This document shows positions 8,504-19,524 of a DNA stretch of 64,000 bases, one piece after another; within the stretch, counting starts at the first letter, position 1, and each line of letters starts with the position of its first letter. The position numbers were made by a program, and so were the translations under genes. The notes beneath the pieces are model-generated. The model was given only the letters and a program-made list of their open reading frames with translations. It searched no databases and had not been told where the DNA came from. The DNA comes from JAIQGF01 sp051006995 (GTDB lineage Bacteria; Acidobacteriota; Terriglobia; Terriglobales; Acidobacteriaceae): the NCBI GenBank assembly GCA_051006995.1, contig JBPCSQ010000028.1:137616-201615 (forward strand). Reading direction: 5' to 3'.

Positions 8504-10851
8504 ATCACGGCAACCATCTGCCGAGCAGCACCGCGCGCGTCGCGCCTCGCAAGCTGGTGCGGCTCCATCCCCGCGAAGACAGCTTCGAGGTCAGCCAGGG
8601 CCGCACCGTGCTCTCCGCTAATCTGAATGGGTTCGTGTGCCGTGAGACGACGCACGGCCTCTTCGTCCACCAGACCCGCATGCTCTCCTGCTATCGCTGG
8701 CGCATTGACGGCAAGGAGCCGCTGCCGGTCGCGCTTTCCAACATCGAGCAACATTCCTGGCTCGGCTACTACATCCAGGGGCCGCACATCAAGGCCGAGT
8801 TCCAGGACCGCGGCAGCGGTGAAATGGAAGCCGCATCGGAATATTGTGTCGAGCTCCGGCTGTCGCGCTTCGTGGGCTACGGCATTCACGAAGACGTGGA
8901 CGTCACCAACTTCACCCAGGAGCCGGTCGCCTTCGACCTCGAACTGGAGCTGGATGCTGACTTCGCCGACCAGGAAGAAACCGTCCGCAAGCGCCAGCAG
9001 CACGGCAAGCTTCAACGCGAGTGGCGCCGGAACCAGGGCGGACTATGGGAGCTGTCGCTCGATTACACCGCCCATCATCATTACGAGCACCAGGGCGAAG
9101 TGGGCGATCCCTCCATCCATCGCGGCGTTGCCATCCAGGTAGCGAAGAACGATTCCCCGCCGGAGTTCAAAAAAGACCAGATCTCCTTCCGCGTCTCGCT
9201 CCAGCCGCTGCAATGCTGGCACACCTGCATCCGGGTGGTGCCGCACGTGGAAGGCGAGCCCTTCGGGCCGCTCTACGACTGTTACACCTTCCAACCGGGC
9301 GACAATGAATTCGACGTCAAGCGCCGCATCTTTCTGGAAGACTCCACTTCCTTCAGCACCGCCGAAACGCAGACGCTCGCGCCGTTGGTGATCGGCTCCC
9401 TGGAGCAGGCGAAACACGACCTCAGCGCGCTGCGCCTGCATGATCTCGATCAGGGCGAGCGTGCCTGGGTTCCGGCCGCCGGTATTCCGATTTTTGTCGC
9501 GCTCTTCGGACGCGACACACTCACTGCCTCCTGGGAAGCTGCCATGGTGAGCACGCAAATGATCCAGGGAACATTGCCTATCCTCGCGAGCCTGCAGGGG
9601 ACCACCGTGAATGACTGGCGCGACGAGCAGCCCGGACGAATGCTTCACGAGGCCCACACCGGTCCGCTGGCCGCGCTCGGCTTCAATCCCCGCTCGCGCT
9701 ACTACGGCGCTGCCACCACCTCCGGCTTCTATCCCGTGGTCGTGAGCGAACTCTGGCATTGGACTGGCGACAAGGAACTGGTGACACCGCTGATCGAGCC
9801 CGCGTTGAAGGCGTTGCGATGGAAGGACGATTGGGCAGATCTCGATGGCGACGGTTTTTACGAATATCTCACGCGCTCCGAACAGGGCACGGAAAACCAG
9901 GGCTGGAAGGATTCCGGCGATGCCATCGTCTATCCCGACGGAACCATTGCCAAGCCGCCCATCGCCACCTGCGAAGAGCAAGCTTTCGTTTACGTCGCCA
10001 AGCTGCACATGGCGGAGCTGCTCTGGTGGCTGGACCGGAAAGACGAAGCACACCGTCTCTATCACCAGGCCGACGAACTGAAGAAGCGCTTCAACGAGGC
10101 CTTCTGGATGGAGGCGGAGGGCTTTTACGCCATGGCGCTGGATTCCAAAAAGCGCCCGATCACCTCCATCGGCTCCAACGCGGGGCACTGCATTGCTTCT
10201 GGGATCGTGGACCACGCCCTGGTGCGCCGCACTGCCGATCGCCTCATGGCCGACGACATGTTTTCCGGCTGGGGCGTGCGTACCCTATCGTCGCGCCATC
10301 CTGCGTACAACCCGTACAGCTATCACCGCGGGTCCGTATGGCCGGCCGAGCAAGGCACCTTCGTCCTCGGATTCATGCGTTATGGTTTGCACGGGCATGT
10401 CGAGCGCCTCGCGCGCGGCATGTTCGAAGCTGCGTCACTGTTCGATTTCCAGCGTCTGCCGGAAGTCTTCTCCGGGCATCCTCGCGACGACCGCCATCCA
10501 TTTCCCGGCATGTATCCGAAAACGAATTGGCCGCAGGCATGGTCGGCATCGGCGACCTTCCTGTTCTTGCAATCCATGCTCGGCCTGTATCCGTACGCTC
10601 CCCTGCACGCGCTATTCGTGGATCCTCGCCTTCCCGAGTGGCTGCCTGAGATCACGCTCAGCAATCTGCACGTCGGCAGCGCCGTGGTAGGCATTCGTTT
10701 TTATCGCGAGCGCGATGGCTCCAGCGGTTATGAAGTGCTCGAAAAGCACGGGCACCTGCACATCGTGCGCCAGCCCAGCCCATGGTCGCTGACGGCCTCT
10801 CCGGCCGAGCGCCTGGTGGACATGCTGGCCAGCGCGCTCCCGGGCCGCTGA
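8500..10851 (+). CDS. Amylo-alpha-1,6-glucosidase / glycogen-debranching-type protein
   Basis: 783 residues from the ATG that overlaps the SDR stop. The first ~300 residues match the bacterial glycogen-debranching N-terminal beta-domain (LNGFVCRETTHGLFVHQTRML). The rest is an (alpha/alpha)6 barrel of the GDE_C type with FGRDTLTASWEA, a W-H-W-T-GD segment and NPYSYHRGSVWP. The family hydrolyses alpha-1,6-linked glucose at branch points, or acts on related oligosaccharides. Many bacterial members next to non-glycogen genes are uncharacterised, and no glycogen synthase or phosphorylase gene is nearby. No signal peptide is seen, so a cytoplasmic location is likely. It converges on the FtsX permeases with a 1-bp gap. 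Confidence 0.88.
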   Translation: MNHGNHLPSSTARVAPRKLVRLHPREDSFEVSQGRTVLSANLNGFVCRETTHGLFVHQTRMLSCYRWRIDGKEPLPVALSNIEQHSWLGYYIQGPHIKAEFQDRGSGEMEAASEYCVELRLSRFVGYGIHEDVDVTNFTQEPVAFDLELELDADFADQEETVRKRQQHGKLQREWRRNQGGLWELSLDYTAHHHYEHQGEVGDPSIHRGVAIQVAKNDSPPEFKKDQISFRVSLQPLQCWHTCIRVVPHVEGEPFGPLYDCYTFQPGDNEFDVKRRIFLEDSTSFSTAETQTLAPLVIGSLEQAKHDLSALRLHDLDQGERAWVPAAGIPIFVALFGRDTLTASWEAAMVSTQMIQGTLPILASLQGTTVNDWRDEQPGRMLHEAHTGPLAALGFNPRSRYYGAATTSGFYPVVVSELWHWTGDKELVTPLIEPALKALRWKDDWADLDGDGFYEYLTRSEQGTENQGWKDSGDAIVYPDGTIAKPPIATCEEQAFVYVAKLHMAELLWWLDRKDEAHRLYHQADELKKRFNEAFWMEAEGFYAMALDSKKRPITSIGSNAGHCIASGIVDHALVRRTADRLMADDMFSGWGVRTLSSRHPAYNPYSYHRGSVWPAEQGTFVLGFMRYGLHGHVERLARGMFEAASLFDFQRLPEVFSGHPRDDRHPFPGMYPKTNWPQAWSASATFLFLQSMLGLYPYAPLHALFVDPRLPEWLPEITLSNLHVGSAVVGIRFYRERDGSSGYEVLEKHGHLHIVRQPSPWSLTASPAERLVDMLASALPGR

Positions 10852-10852
10852 A

Positions 10853-12118
<1,266 letters not shown>

Positions 12119-12124
12119 CTTCTT

Positions 12125-13468
<1,344 letters not shown>

Positions 13469-13651
13469 TCAATCACCAGTACGTGAAGGTAAGACGATTA
13501 GTTTCATTATCGGTTACACGGGCGCAGGTCTCAAGGCGCAGTTAGGTGAAACAGGCGCCGCTAGGCACCCGTCCCGCTCAGCTCAGGGAATCAGCAGGTT
13601 ACACGGCTTTGGATATGAGGGCTGTGGAAAAACCGGTGTATTCATCGGAGC

Positions 13652-13675
13652 GGCACACGCGAGGGCGCGTGTGCC
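13652..13675. repeat. 10-bp perfect hairpin downstream of the kinase gene
   Basis: GGCACACGCG and CGCGTGTGCC are separated by AGGG, 11 bp past the kinase stop. The stem is strong but no U-run follows on the minus strand. A REP-like intergenic palindrome or a factor-assisted transcript end is more likely than a classical intrinsic terminator. Confidence 0.55.
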
Positions 13676-13686
13676 ACCCCGGTACC

Positions 13687-15864
13687 TCAGGCGACCAGGC
13701 CTTCGAATTCCGCGTCGCCGTGCAGGCAGTCCAGGTCGGAATCCTGTTTGGTATAGCCCTTGTTCAAGTGCCCCATGGCAGCCAGCCGCTTGAGCAGGTC
13801 CAGGGCTTCCCGCTTTTTTTGCAGGATGCCGTAAGTACAGGCGGCGTTATAGAGAATGTTGGCGTCGTTCGGGCGCAGCGCGACCGCAATTTGGAGGGCC
13901 TGAACCGCCTCATCATTTTGACCGAACCAGGCCAGGTTGCTGGCCAGCAGAACGCGCGCCCGCACGTCCTCGGGGACGAGGGCGAGTTGCTGGTCCAGCG
14001 CCGCTTTTAAGCGCTCCCGCAGGTGGCGCGCTTTCTCTTTGTCGCCAACGCGGTCGGAAGCGACCATCAGCGGGACATGCACGTTGTAGTCGTCGCCGTT
14101 GGCGGCGAGCGCCGGTTCAATCAGCGCAAGGACTTTCTCCGGATGTCCGCAGGAGATGAAGGCCCGCGCCAGCACGTAGTAAGCGCCGTCGCAGTCGGGT
14201 TTGCGTTCAATGGCCTGTTCGGCCAGCCGGATGCCGTCGTCGAACCGCTTCACTGCGTAAGCGAGCCGCGCCTGCGCGAGCAGGGCCTCGGCCAATTTCG
14301 GATGGAGCGACAGGGCGCGCTCGGCGGCCGCGCTGCCTTTTTCGATCCAACGGTCGTGGTGTTCGTGCCATTCGTAGTACTCGCCGCACGCGTTCGCCAC
14401 ACCGGCGTGCGCCAGGGCAAAGTTGACATCAAGCTCGATGGCGCGCTCGAACATCTGGATGGCAAATTCCAGGTCGGCGCGGGTGACGCGGCGGGCGAAA
14501 CTGCGCCCGCGAAGATAGAAGTCGTAGGCCTGGGTGTTCTCGGTGGGCTTGCTGGCGATCGCCTTCTCTTCCTGCGGCGACAGCGTAATGCGCAGCGCCT
14601 GGGTGATGCTGCGGGCGATTTCGTCCTGGACCTCGAAAACGTCTTTCAGCTCGCGGTCGTACCGTTCGGCCCAAACGGCGTGCCCGGTGCGCGTCTCTAC
14701 CAGTTGCGCGGTGATGCGCAGGCGATTGCCCGCGCGGCGAAGGCTGCCGGTAAGCACGTGCCGGGCATTGAGCTGCTGTCCGACCTGCGGCCCGGTCACC
14801 GCCTGGTCGCGGAAGCTGAGCACCGCGGCCCGCGGGAATACCTTCAAGTTTTTGATTTTCGAAAGCTCAGTGATGACGTCCTCAGTCATGCCGTCGCGGA
14901 AGTATTCGTCTTCTTTGGCGCCGCTGAGGTTTTCGAAATAGAGCACCGCCAGCGAGCGCTCCGCAGGCGCGGCGACCGCCGCGGTCCTGCCGGAATCGCT
15001 GTCCTTCTTGAGCTGCTGCAGGTCGGCTTTCAGGCGGGCGGCGCTGTCATAACGCGCGCGCGGCTGCTTCTCCAAGGTCTTGCTGAGGATCGGCTCGAGC
15101 CCGGAAGGTAGATTGGGATTCAGCCGCACCGGGTCAGGAGGAGTCCGGTTCAGAATGGCATCGAAGACGACGGCCGAGGTGTTGCCGGCGAAAGCTTCCT
15201 TGCCGGTCGCCATCTCGTAGAGCACGACTCCAAGCGAAAAAATATCGGTGCGGTTATCCACTTCCTCGCCGCGGGCCTGCTCGGGAGACATGTACGCCAC
15301 CGTGCCCAGCGCCGTACCGGGGCTAGTGAGGTTGTCTAGCGATGTCGAAGTGTTGGCGCCCGCGGCAGCCGCTTCGGCGGCCCGGTTTTTCTGTTCCATC
15401 AGCTTGGCTAGACCGAAATCCAAAATCTTTGCCTGGCCGCGGCCGGTGACGAAGATGTTGGCTGGCTTGATATCGCGATGAACAATGCCGCGCTTATGAG
15501 CGACGTCGAGGGCATCGGCAAGCTGAATGCCGAGATCGAGCAACTCGTCGGTCGGCAGCGGTCCCTGGGAGAGGCGACGCTTCACCGTCTCCCCTTCCAG
15601 CAACTCCATCACCATGAAGGGACGGCCGTCGAACTCATCAATGTCGTAAATGGTGCAGATGTTGGGATGGTTGAGCGCGGAAGCGGCGCGGGCTTCACGC
15701 TTGAACCGTTCCACCGCCTGGCCGTCGCGAGCGTAGGTCTCGCCCAAAAACTTAAGAGCCACGGTGCGGCCGAGGCGGTCATCATCGGCGCGATACACCA
15801 CACCCATGCCGCCTTCGCCGAGCTTCTCCGAAACGCGATAGTGAGAGATAGTTTTGCCGATCAT
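13687..15864 (-). CDS. Ser/Thr protein kinase with TolB-like domain and TPR repeats
   Basis: 725 residues. The N-terminal Hanks-type kinase (about 9-275) has the G-loop GEGGMGVVY, catalytic Lys38, HRDIKPAN (Asp131), DFGLAKL and an activation segment GTVAYMSPEQARG, so it should be active. A linker leads to a TolB-N/FlgO-like domain (LAVLYFENLSGAKEDEYFRDGMTEDVITEL...) of the kind fused to adenylate cyclases and kinases in these phyla. About six TPR-like helical pairs then run to the C-terminus. No transmembrane helix is visible, so it is probably cytoplasmic. Targets are unknown. A good sigma70-type promoter (15906-15934) lies upstream, giving a 5' UTR of about 35 nt. Confidence 0.92.
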   Translation of the reverse strand: MIGKTISHYRVSEKLGEGGMGVVYRADDDRLGRTVALKFLGETYARDGQAVERFKREARAASALNHPNICTIYDIDEFDGRPFMVMELLEGETVKRRLSQGPLPTDELLDLGIQLADALDVAHKRGIVHRDIKPANIFVTGRGQAKILDFGLAKLMEQKNRAAEAAAAGANTSTSLDNLTSPGTALGTVAYMSPEQARGEEVDNRTDIFSLGVVLYEMATGKEAFAGNTSAVVFDAILNRTPPDPVRLNPNLPSGLEPILSKTLEKQPRARYDSAARLKADLQQLKKDSDSGRTAAVAAPAERSLAVLYFENLSGAKEDEYFRDGMTEDVITELSKIKNLKVFPRAAVLSFRDQAVTGPQVGQQLNARHVLTGSLRRAGNRLRITAQLVETRTGHAVWAERYDRELKDVFEVQDEIARSITQALRITLSPQEEKAIASKPTENTQAYDFYLRGRSFARRVTRADLEFAIQMFERAIELDVNFALAHAGVANACGEYYEWHEHHDRWIEKGSAAAERALSLHPKLAEALLAQARLAYAVKRFDDGIRLAEQAIERKPDCDGAYYVLARAFISCGHPEKVLALIEPALAANGDDYNVHVPLMVASDRVGDKEKARHLRERLKAALDQQLALVPEDVRARVLLASNLAWFGQNDEAVQALQIAVALRPNDANILYNAACTYGILQKKREALDLLKRLAAMGHLNKGYTKQDSDLDCLHGDAEFEGLVA

Positions 15865-15905
15865 TTTATTTATTCAAAGTGAGGGGAACACCCGACAGTG
15901 CGTGC

Positions 15906-15934
15906 ATCTTAGGTGCGACTCAAAATGATGTCAA
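15906..15934 (-). promoter_or_regulatory. Sigma70-type promoter of the kinase gene
   Basis: Read on the minus strand, TTGACA (15934-15929) and TAAGAT (15911-15906) are 17 bp apart. This is consensus spacing with a perfect -35. The predicted start point is near 15899, about 35 nt before the kinase ATG. Confidence 0.65.
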
Positions 15935-16018
15935 GAAGTCGAGTAGTGGATGCGCGGGCAAGGGCGAACGCGCCAAAGAGTTTTCGGGTCAATTCAGCTA
16001 CCGCCCCCGGATAGCACT

Positions 16019-18637
16019 TCACTGGGGGAATTTCTTGCGGATTTTGACGGTGCGATCGAGGTCGTCCACCACTTGCAGGATCTTCAGTTCCAGGTCCTTC
16101 TCGGGCTTGGCGGTGCGGAGGAAGTCGTACACCTGTTGATCGGATGCCTCCGACTGCTGCCCACCGATGAAGGCATTGAGCCACGCCAGCAGGAAAAATA
16201 TTTTGCGCTCGCGCTTGACCTGCGGCAGCGCATCGAGCGCGGGACGCAGGTAGGGCGCTGTCAACTGCGACTGGTTCCACCAGTTGAACGCGCCGAGGCT
16301 GATTTCGACCCAATCTTCAGGACGAGAGGGATCGTGCAGGTAGTCGTCGAAGTATTTCTTCTTCGTGGCGGGATCCGGGCGCGCCGCTTCGGCCATGTAG
16401 GCGTACTTGCGTCCGTCGCCGGTCTGGTCACGCTGGCGCTCGGCGTCAAACACCGCGCCGGCTTGCGGATCGTTCATGGCGACGAGCGTGGCGACAAGGT
16501 TCCAGCGGTCGAGCGGGCGCAACTCGACGCCCGGCACGCTGAGGCGGCCGTCGAGCAACTGCTTCAGGCGCGCCAGTCCGTCGGGCGTTTCGGCGAATGC
16601 GCGCAGGCCGCGGAACCAGATAATGCGCAGGCCTTGGTTCGAGGCGTGCAGCATTTTGTCCACAGCGAGTGACTCAAAGCCTGGGACGAATTGCCGACGC
16701 GCCTTGTCTGACACCCAGTCGTGCAGTGCAGAAGCGGTCCGTCCCACAATGCTGGCGGTCAGCGATTCGTCGGTTTCACCCGGCAGCAGCTTTTGCGCCA
16801 GGGCGATGTACCTCCGCGGCGCCAGATCGGCGACGCGAACCGATTCCCACAGCGATCCCCAAAGCAGCGTGCGGCGGAACAGGTCGGGCTCCTTGCCAAT
16901 TTCGTTCAGGATCGTGGGGCGGCTGTACTGGTCGGGAAGAAAGCGGCCGTACGCTTCGTCCTCATCGTTGGCGAAGACGTAATCGGGGCAGGGCTGGTTG
17001 ATGGCGGCGTTGATCACCGCCTGGCGTGAACCGAACTCGACACGCAGGTCGCGCGCGTTCATGGTGGGGTAATGCAGAAGAACCTTGGTGGCAATGGGCC
17101 AGACCCCGCCCTCGTTGAGCACATCGTGCTGCGTGACGGTGAACTTGGTGATCCGATAACCCTGCTCGGGCATCGTCGGATGCTCATTGCCACCGACACC
17201 GCCAATGGGTCCGCAAGCCCATTCCACATCCACCTGCGGCATTCCGCGACGCCGAATCCACATCTCGGCCCAATCGGATAACGAACGGCCGGAGACTCGC
17301 TCGAAAGAGTGCACCAGATCGCTCCACTCGGCATTGGCGTAGAGGTGTTCCTTCAAGTAGAGGCGCAGGCCATCGCGGAAGTGCTCAGGGCCGAGCACGA
17401 ATGCCAACTGCTTGAGCACGCCGGGCGCTTTGGAATAGACAATGGCCCCGTAGGCAGACTTGGCATCCTTCAGGTTGGGAATGTCCTGGTAAATCGGCGT
17501 GGTGCCCTTGGTGACATCAATGGCATAGGCAGCCGGCTTGATGGTTTCGTAAAAGCGCTTCCAGATAGGTTCCTCCGGCTTGAGCGCCGCGAGCGCCTGG
17601 TAGGCCATGTACTGGGCGAAGCCTTCCTTGAGCCAGAGGTCGTCGAACCAGCGCATGGTGGTGAGGTCGCCAAACCACTGGTGGGTGAGCTCGTGCAGCA
17701 CGAGGGCGTCGCGATTGAGCAGGTCGGTATGCGTAGGCGCGGTGCGAAACAGGACGGATTCCTCGCGCAGGAAGGTGGCGCCGGCGTGCTCCATGCCGCC
17801 GTAGGGGAAGCCGGGGATCAGCACCTGGTCGTACTTCGGGAACGGAAAAGGCTGGGCAAAGAAATCTTCCAGGTACCTGATGCCGCGTGCGGTGATTTCC
17901 TGGACCTCGGGCGCTTCCGAAAGCGCGCGCTGGTACTGAACTTTGCGGACATAGAGCGTGGAGGATCCCTTCGCTTCAATGGCGCGAAACGGTCCGGCGG
18001 CGAAGGCGAAGAGATAGGTGCTGATGGGGGGAGTTTCGGCGAAGCCGTTGGTGGCCGCGTTCGATGTTCCAACTCTCCAGGCAGGCTTCCCGTTCGAAAT
18101 GACGGTCCAATCGGTCGGTGCGACTACCTGGAGAGTGAAGCGTGCTTTGATGTCTGGCTGGTCAAAGCAGGGGAACGCCATGCTGGCGTCCATCGGAACC
18201 AGCAGCGTATAGATGTACTCCGAGCCATCGTCGCGGTCATCGAAACGGGTGAAAGCCTTCCCCGCTGGCGCGATGTTGGAGGTGAAATCCAGCACAACCT
18301 TGTTGTCGCCGGCATGGAGGCGGTCAGCGGGAATCTCGATGTGGCCATTGTCAATGTGCGCTGAGAGCGTGGCGCCATTCACAGTCACGGTGCCAAGCTG
18401 GCCGTCACGGTAATCGAGGAGCACAGCCTGCGGCGACTTCAGAGTAAACGTGAGTTCCTCGTGAGCTGCGGTGGTCGGTGCATGCGGTGCCAGCGTGAAT
18501 AACAAGTGATAGCGCACGTCGGAGATAGTGGCGGCGCGCTGCCGGGCAAGCTCGCGGGGGATTCCCGCCGGAGGAGCCGCGAAGGCGGAGGGGGCACACA
18601 GAAGCAGCAGCGCGACAATAGAGGTTTTGGTGATCAT
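16019..18637 (-). CDS. M1-family zinc aminopeptidase, exported
   Basis: 872 residues with a signal peptide (hydrophobic core IVALLLLCAPSAFA, cleavage near AFA-APP). The substrate-binding exopeptidase motif appears as GGMEH in place of the common GAMEN. The zinc site is HELTH with H315, E316 and H319, plus Glu338 in WLKEGFA, the HExxH-x18-E pattern of gluzincins. The C-terminal ~370 residues form the all-helical ERAP1-like domain. It removes N-terminal residues from peptides in the periplasm or outside; specificity is not predictable. Asn-to-His in the GxMEN motif occurs in some M1 subfamilies. It is divergent from the OsmC-like gene. Confidence 0.93.
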   Translation of the reverse strand: MITKTSIVALLLLCAPSAFAAPPAGIPRELARQRAATISDVRYHLLFTLAPHAPTTAAHEELTFTLKSPQAVLLDYRDGQLGTVTVNGATLSAHIDNGHIEIPADRLHAGDNKVVLDFTSNIAPAGKAFTRFDDRDDGSEYIYTLLVPMDASMAFPCFDQPDIKARFTLQVVAPTDWTVISNGKPAWRVGTSNAATNGFAETPPISTYLFAFAAGPFRAIEAKGSSTLYVRKVQYQRALSEAPEVQEITARGIRYLEDFFAQPFPFPKYDQVLIPGFPYGGMEHAGATFLREESVLFRTAPTHTDLLNRDALVLHELTHQWFGDLTTMRWFDDLWLKEGFAQYMAYQALAALKPEEPIWKRFYETIKPAAYAIDVTKGTTPIYQDIPNLKDAKSAYGAIVYSKAPGVLKQLAFVLGPEHFRDGLRLYLKEHLYANAEWSDLVHSFERVSGRSLSDWAEMWIRRRGMPQVDVEWACGPIGGVGGNEHPTMPEQGYRITKFTVTQHDVLNEGGVWPIATKVLLHYPTMNARDLRVEFGSRQAVINAAINQPCPDYVFANDEDEAYGRFLPDQYSRPTILNEIGKEPDLFRRTLLWGSLWESVRVADLAPRRYIALAQKLLPGETDESLTASIVGRTASALHDWVSDKARRQFVPGFESLAVDKMLHASNQGLRIIWFRGLRAFAETPDGLARLKQLLDGRLSVPGVELRPLDRWNLVATLVAMNDPQAGAVFDAERQRDQTGDGRKYAYMAEAARPDPATKKKYFDDYLHDPSRPEDWVEISLGAFNWWNQSQLTAPYLRPALDALPQVKRERKIFFLLAWLNAFIGGQQSEASDQQVYDFLRTAKPEKDLELKILQVVDDLDRTVKIRKKFPQ

Positions 18638-18641
18638 TACA

Positions 18642-18669
18642 GCAGGTTCCTCGCTTCGCTCGGAATGAC
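18642..18669. repeat. Dispersed-repeat-like sequence with mirror-symmetric core
   Basis: A 28-bp stretch upstream of the M1 peptidase gene holds CCTCGCTTCGCTCGGAATGA. Its core CTCGCT|TCGCTC is a mirror repeat. From memory this string recurs between genes in many Acidobacteriota and other genomes; I see one copy here and cannot confirm copy number. Confidence 0.4.
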
Positions 18670-18754
18670 TGCAATCCTAGATTTGTTTCCAAAATCGAGG
18701 AGTTTATAACAGCGCGGCAGAGGCGTATATTGGCCGGACTTGCGGAGGCGTGGG

Positions 18755-19222
18755 ATGGGCGAAGTCGTTTACGTTTCCAACACCAGAATTGAGCGGAAGT
18801 CTGGACCGGTTCGGGTGGCGCAGCTTCCTGGCGAAGCGCAGCCTGTCACCTTCAGCGTGCACAGCGAAATCGCCAAGCACTATGGGCTCGACCCGGGAAG
18901 GCTGGAGCCGCACGCGGCCACAATTGACTACGTTGTGGCGGCACTTGGCGGTTGAATGCTCGGCACTTTTGCCGGCGCGCTGGATGCGCGCAAAATTGAT
19001 GCCAAGCACGGCAAGCTGACGGCGGACGTGCGCGGGGAGATTGAGTCCGACGAAGGCACGCTGGTGATCAAGCGCGTGAACGTGAAATTCACGCTGCAAG
19101 CGGGCGAGGACGTCCGCGAAACCGTGGAGCGCGTTCACGCCGTGTACAAGGATAAGTGCCCCGTCTATCGCACGCTGAAACCGGCGATGGAAATCAGCTC
19201 GACGTGGGAACTCAGGGGTTAG
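18755..19222 (+). CDS. OsmC-family selenoprotein (selenocysteine at in-frame TGA 18953-18955)
   Basis: 155 residues if TGA at codon 67 is read as selenocysteine. Upstream and downstream halves are in the same frame and together give one complete OsmC-fold protein. The N-terminal half ends YVVAALGG-U and the C-terminal half starts MLGTFAGALDARK and contains GEIE..LVIKRVNVKF and DKCPVYR. In OsmC/Ohr proteins the peroxidatic Cys sits exactly at the GG-C position and the resolving Cys in the C-P-V/Y segment; here these are Sec67 and Cys135. The protein would reduce organic hydroperoxides through a selenenylsulfide. OsmC-like selenoproteins are a known family. The ATG at 18755 has GGAGG 8 nt upstream. 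A SECIS-like hairpin follows the TGA. Reading TGA as stop would leave two useless fragments. Confidence 0.85.
18967..18995 (+). promoter_or_regulatory. Putative bacterial SECIS element of the OsmC-like gene
   Basis: Starting 12 nt after the TGA, TTTTGC pairs with GCAAAA. A 2-nt bulge (CG) follows, then GCGC/GCGC closes a 7-nt loop, GCUGGAU. The apical loop begins 23 nt after the UGA and its first base is G, as expected for bacterial SECIS elements read by SelB. There is no U-run, so it is not a terminator. Confidence 0.7.
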
Positions 19223-19231
19223 GGCGACGCA

Positions 19232-19513
19232 ATGGCGACCAAGACTTGGATAGCAATGCTTGGCCTGATCCTCGCGGTGGTGATTGCCTGTGTGGCCGGG
19301 CGCGGCGGATATCCACTGCGTTCCGAACACAGCCGGCCGGCGGTGCGCGTGCCTCAGCAACAGGTGGTGGTCACGAAAGGTGGAATGTTGTTTCACCGTC
19401 CGGAGTGCAAGTACATCAAAGGAGAGCGCCAAACCATGAGCGGCGAGGAAGCTGAGCGCGAGGGATACGCGCCGTGCACGCGCTGCTTCCACGAATTGCT
19501 GGCGCGACGGTGA
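19232..19513 (+). CDS. Small exported or membrane-anchored protein with Ada-like Cys motif
   Basis: 93 residues. An N-terminal hydrophobic helix (WIAMLGLILAVVIACVAG) is a signal anchor or lipoprotein-like segment. The C-terminal part reads FHRPECKYIKGE...GYAPCTRCFHE. The Cys-x(n)-CxxC spacing with a Tyr/Pro before the pair resembles the small zinc-binding module found at the N-terminus of Ada and in many short secreted proteins. Zinc binding outside the cytoplasm is likely but the role is unknown. It begins 9 bp after the OsmC-like selenoprotein gene and 11 bp before the Moco-oxidoreductase gene, so all three may be co-transcribed. Confidence 0.7.
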   Translation: MATKTWIAMLGLILAVVIACVAGRGGYPLRSEHSRPAVRVPQQQVVVTKGGMLFHRPECKYIKGERQTMSGEEAEREGYAPCTRCFHELLARR

Positions 19514-19524
19514 TGAGGTCGTAG

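Noticed and set aside
18740..18955. Separate 71-residue gene followed by a second gene from the ATG at 18956
   Set aside because: Both are in the same frame and join into one OsmC protein; the TGA sits at the family's Cys, and a SECIS-like hairpin follows.
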